The translations under genes were made by a program, and so were the position numbers. This document shows positions 35,085 to 35,343 of a stretch of 35,343 bases of DNA, piece after piece; the first letter of the stretch is position 1, and each line of letters starts with the position of its first letter. Location of the stretch: contig SLOD01000125.1 of assembly GCA_007132725.1 (NCBI GenBank), forward strand, positions 1 to 35,343. Reading direction: 5' to 3'. A model generated the notes under the pieces. That model ran no database searches. It was not told the origin of the DNA and saw nothing but the letters and a program-made list of their open reading frames with translations. This DNA is from Candidatus Sumerlaeota bacterium (GTDB taxonomy: Bacteria; UBP6; UBA1177).

Positions 35085-35343
35085 CGGTCTTCCAGCTTCC
35101 ATTTTCCATTCTCCACATATAAAAGATCTGTAATATCAGGGTTGTAGACAATTCTCCCATTCACCCCACTTGATATGGTTATAATATCTGCATATTTCTC
35201 AACTGATTTTGCCGTTTCTTTAGGACTGCCTGCAACATCTCTTCTTACCATTATGAAAAGAGCCGGCTCCAGATACTTTCTTGCTGTATTTGATTCACAA
35301 AGTATCATAGCATCCTTCGGGATCATATCAAAAAGCTCAGTTA
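35081..35343 (-). CDS. C-terminal part of an unidentified protein in the Moco operon (cut by window edge)
   Basis: The frame is open to the window's right end, so only the last 86 or so residues are seen. Visible sequence includes ELFDMIPKDAMILCESNTAR, KYLEPALFIMV, then KSVEKYADIITISSGVNG. The pattern of a hydrophobic strand ending in an acidic ESN, then a Pro-containing strand and a later AD, recalls the second half of MobB/BioD-like P-loop proteins, where a substrate or metal is bound after the strand. That is a weak inference. It overlaps moeA by ATGA, so a role in Mo/W cofactor biosynthesis is likely. Confidence 0.7.
   Translation of the reverse strand, partial: TELFDMIPKDAMILCESNTARKYLEPALFIMVRRDVAGSPKETAKSVEKYADIITISSGVNGRIVYNPDITDLLYVENGKWKLEDR

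Overview
The window is densely coded and AT-rich. It holds 34 protein genes (one cut by the right edge) plus one doubtful 18-codon ORF. I see no rRNA, tRNA, CRISPR array, insertion sequence or phage gene. Lipoprotein signals (the TPR/transglutaminase protein, the nuclease-like protein, WtpA), an [FeFe] hydrogenase, tungstate uptake, a 2-hydroxyacyl-CoA dehydratase-type Fe-S protein and many radical SAM/Fe-S proteins suggest an anaerobic, probably Gram-negative bacterium. FHA, PEGA-kinase and ParA/RodZ-like proteins and a MOSC-MogA fusion recall Desulfobacterota/Myxococcota-type genomes, but an uncultured phylum is equally possible. I cannot place it more closely from sequence alone.

Layout. 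(1) 77-11244, plus strand: nine tightly packed genes behind a good extended -10 promoter. They are an unknown protein, a membrane protein with two FHA domains, MtnA, a ~1200-residue TPR/DUF3857/transglutaminase lipoprotein, a ParA/CpaE-like ATPase without the P-loop lysine, a degenerate J-domain plus RodZ-like HTH protein, a membrane Ser/Thr kinase with a PEGA domain, NAD kinase and a 2H phosphoesterase. The FHA-lipoprotein-ParA-HTH-kinase set looks like an uncharacterised phospho-signalling and cell-envelope module. (2) 11165-12700, minus: a ComEC-like channel protein without a recognisable nuclease domain, apparently transcribed leaderless. (3) 12877-23242, plus: housekeeping genes lepA, purA, ribBA, ribH, nusB, a weak GT9-like protein, holB, a RicT/PSP1 protein, tatD (with a probable frameshift near its end) and an HgdB-like Fe-S protein. 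(4) 23248-25194, minus: an Elp3-like radical SAM protein and a nuclease/phosphatase-like lipoprotein. (5) 25283-28825, minus: a three-gene NAD(P)-linked [FeFe] hydrogenase operon (HydC/NuoE, HydB/NuoF core, HydA). (6) 28981-35343, minus: an unbroken molybdenum/tungsten operon, made of a partial unknown gene, moeA, a compact moaA, moaC, a MOSC-MogA fusion and wtpA-wtpB-wtpC.

How they fit together. Region 6 imports tungstate or molybdate and builds molybdopterin, which would serve W/Mo enzymes outside the window. Region 5 would couple H2 to pyridine nucleotide and perhaps ferredoxin; the HydE/F/G maturases are not here. Region 3 is a common bacterial core block (riboflavin/NusB and HolB/RicT/TatD synteny). 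Region 1 is the most novel part. Several starts are non-ATG and were set by Shine-Dalgarno position: TTG for moaC, wtpA and the nuclease-like lipoprotein; GTG for mtnA, ribBA and moaA.
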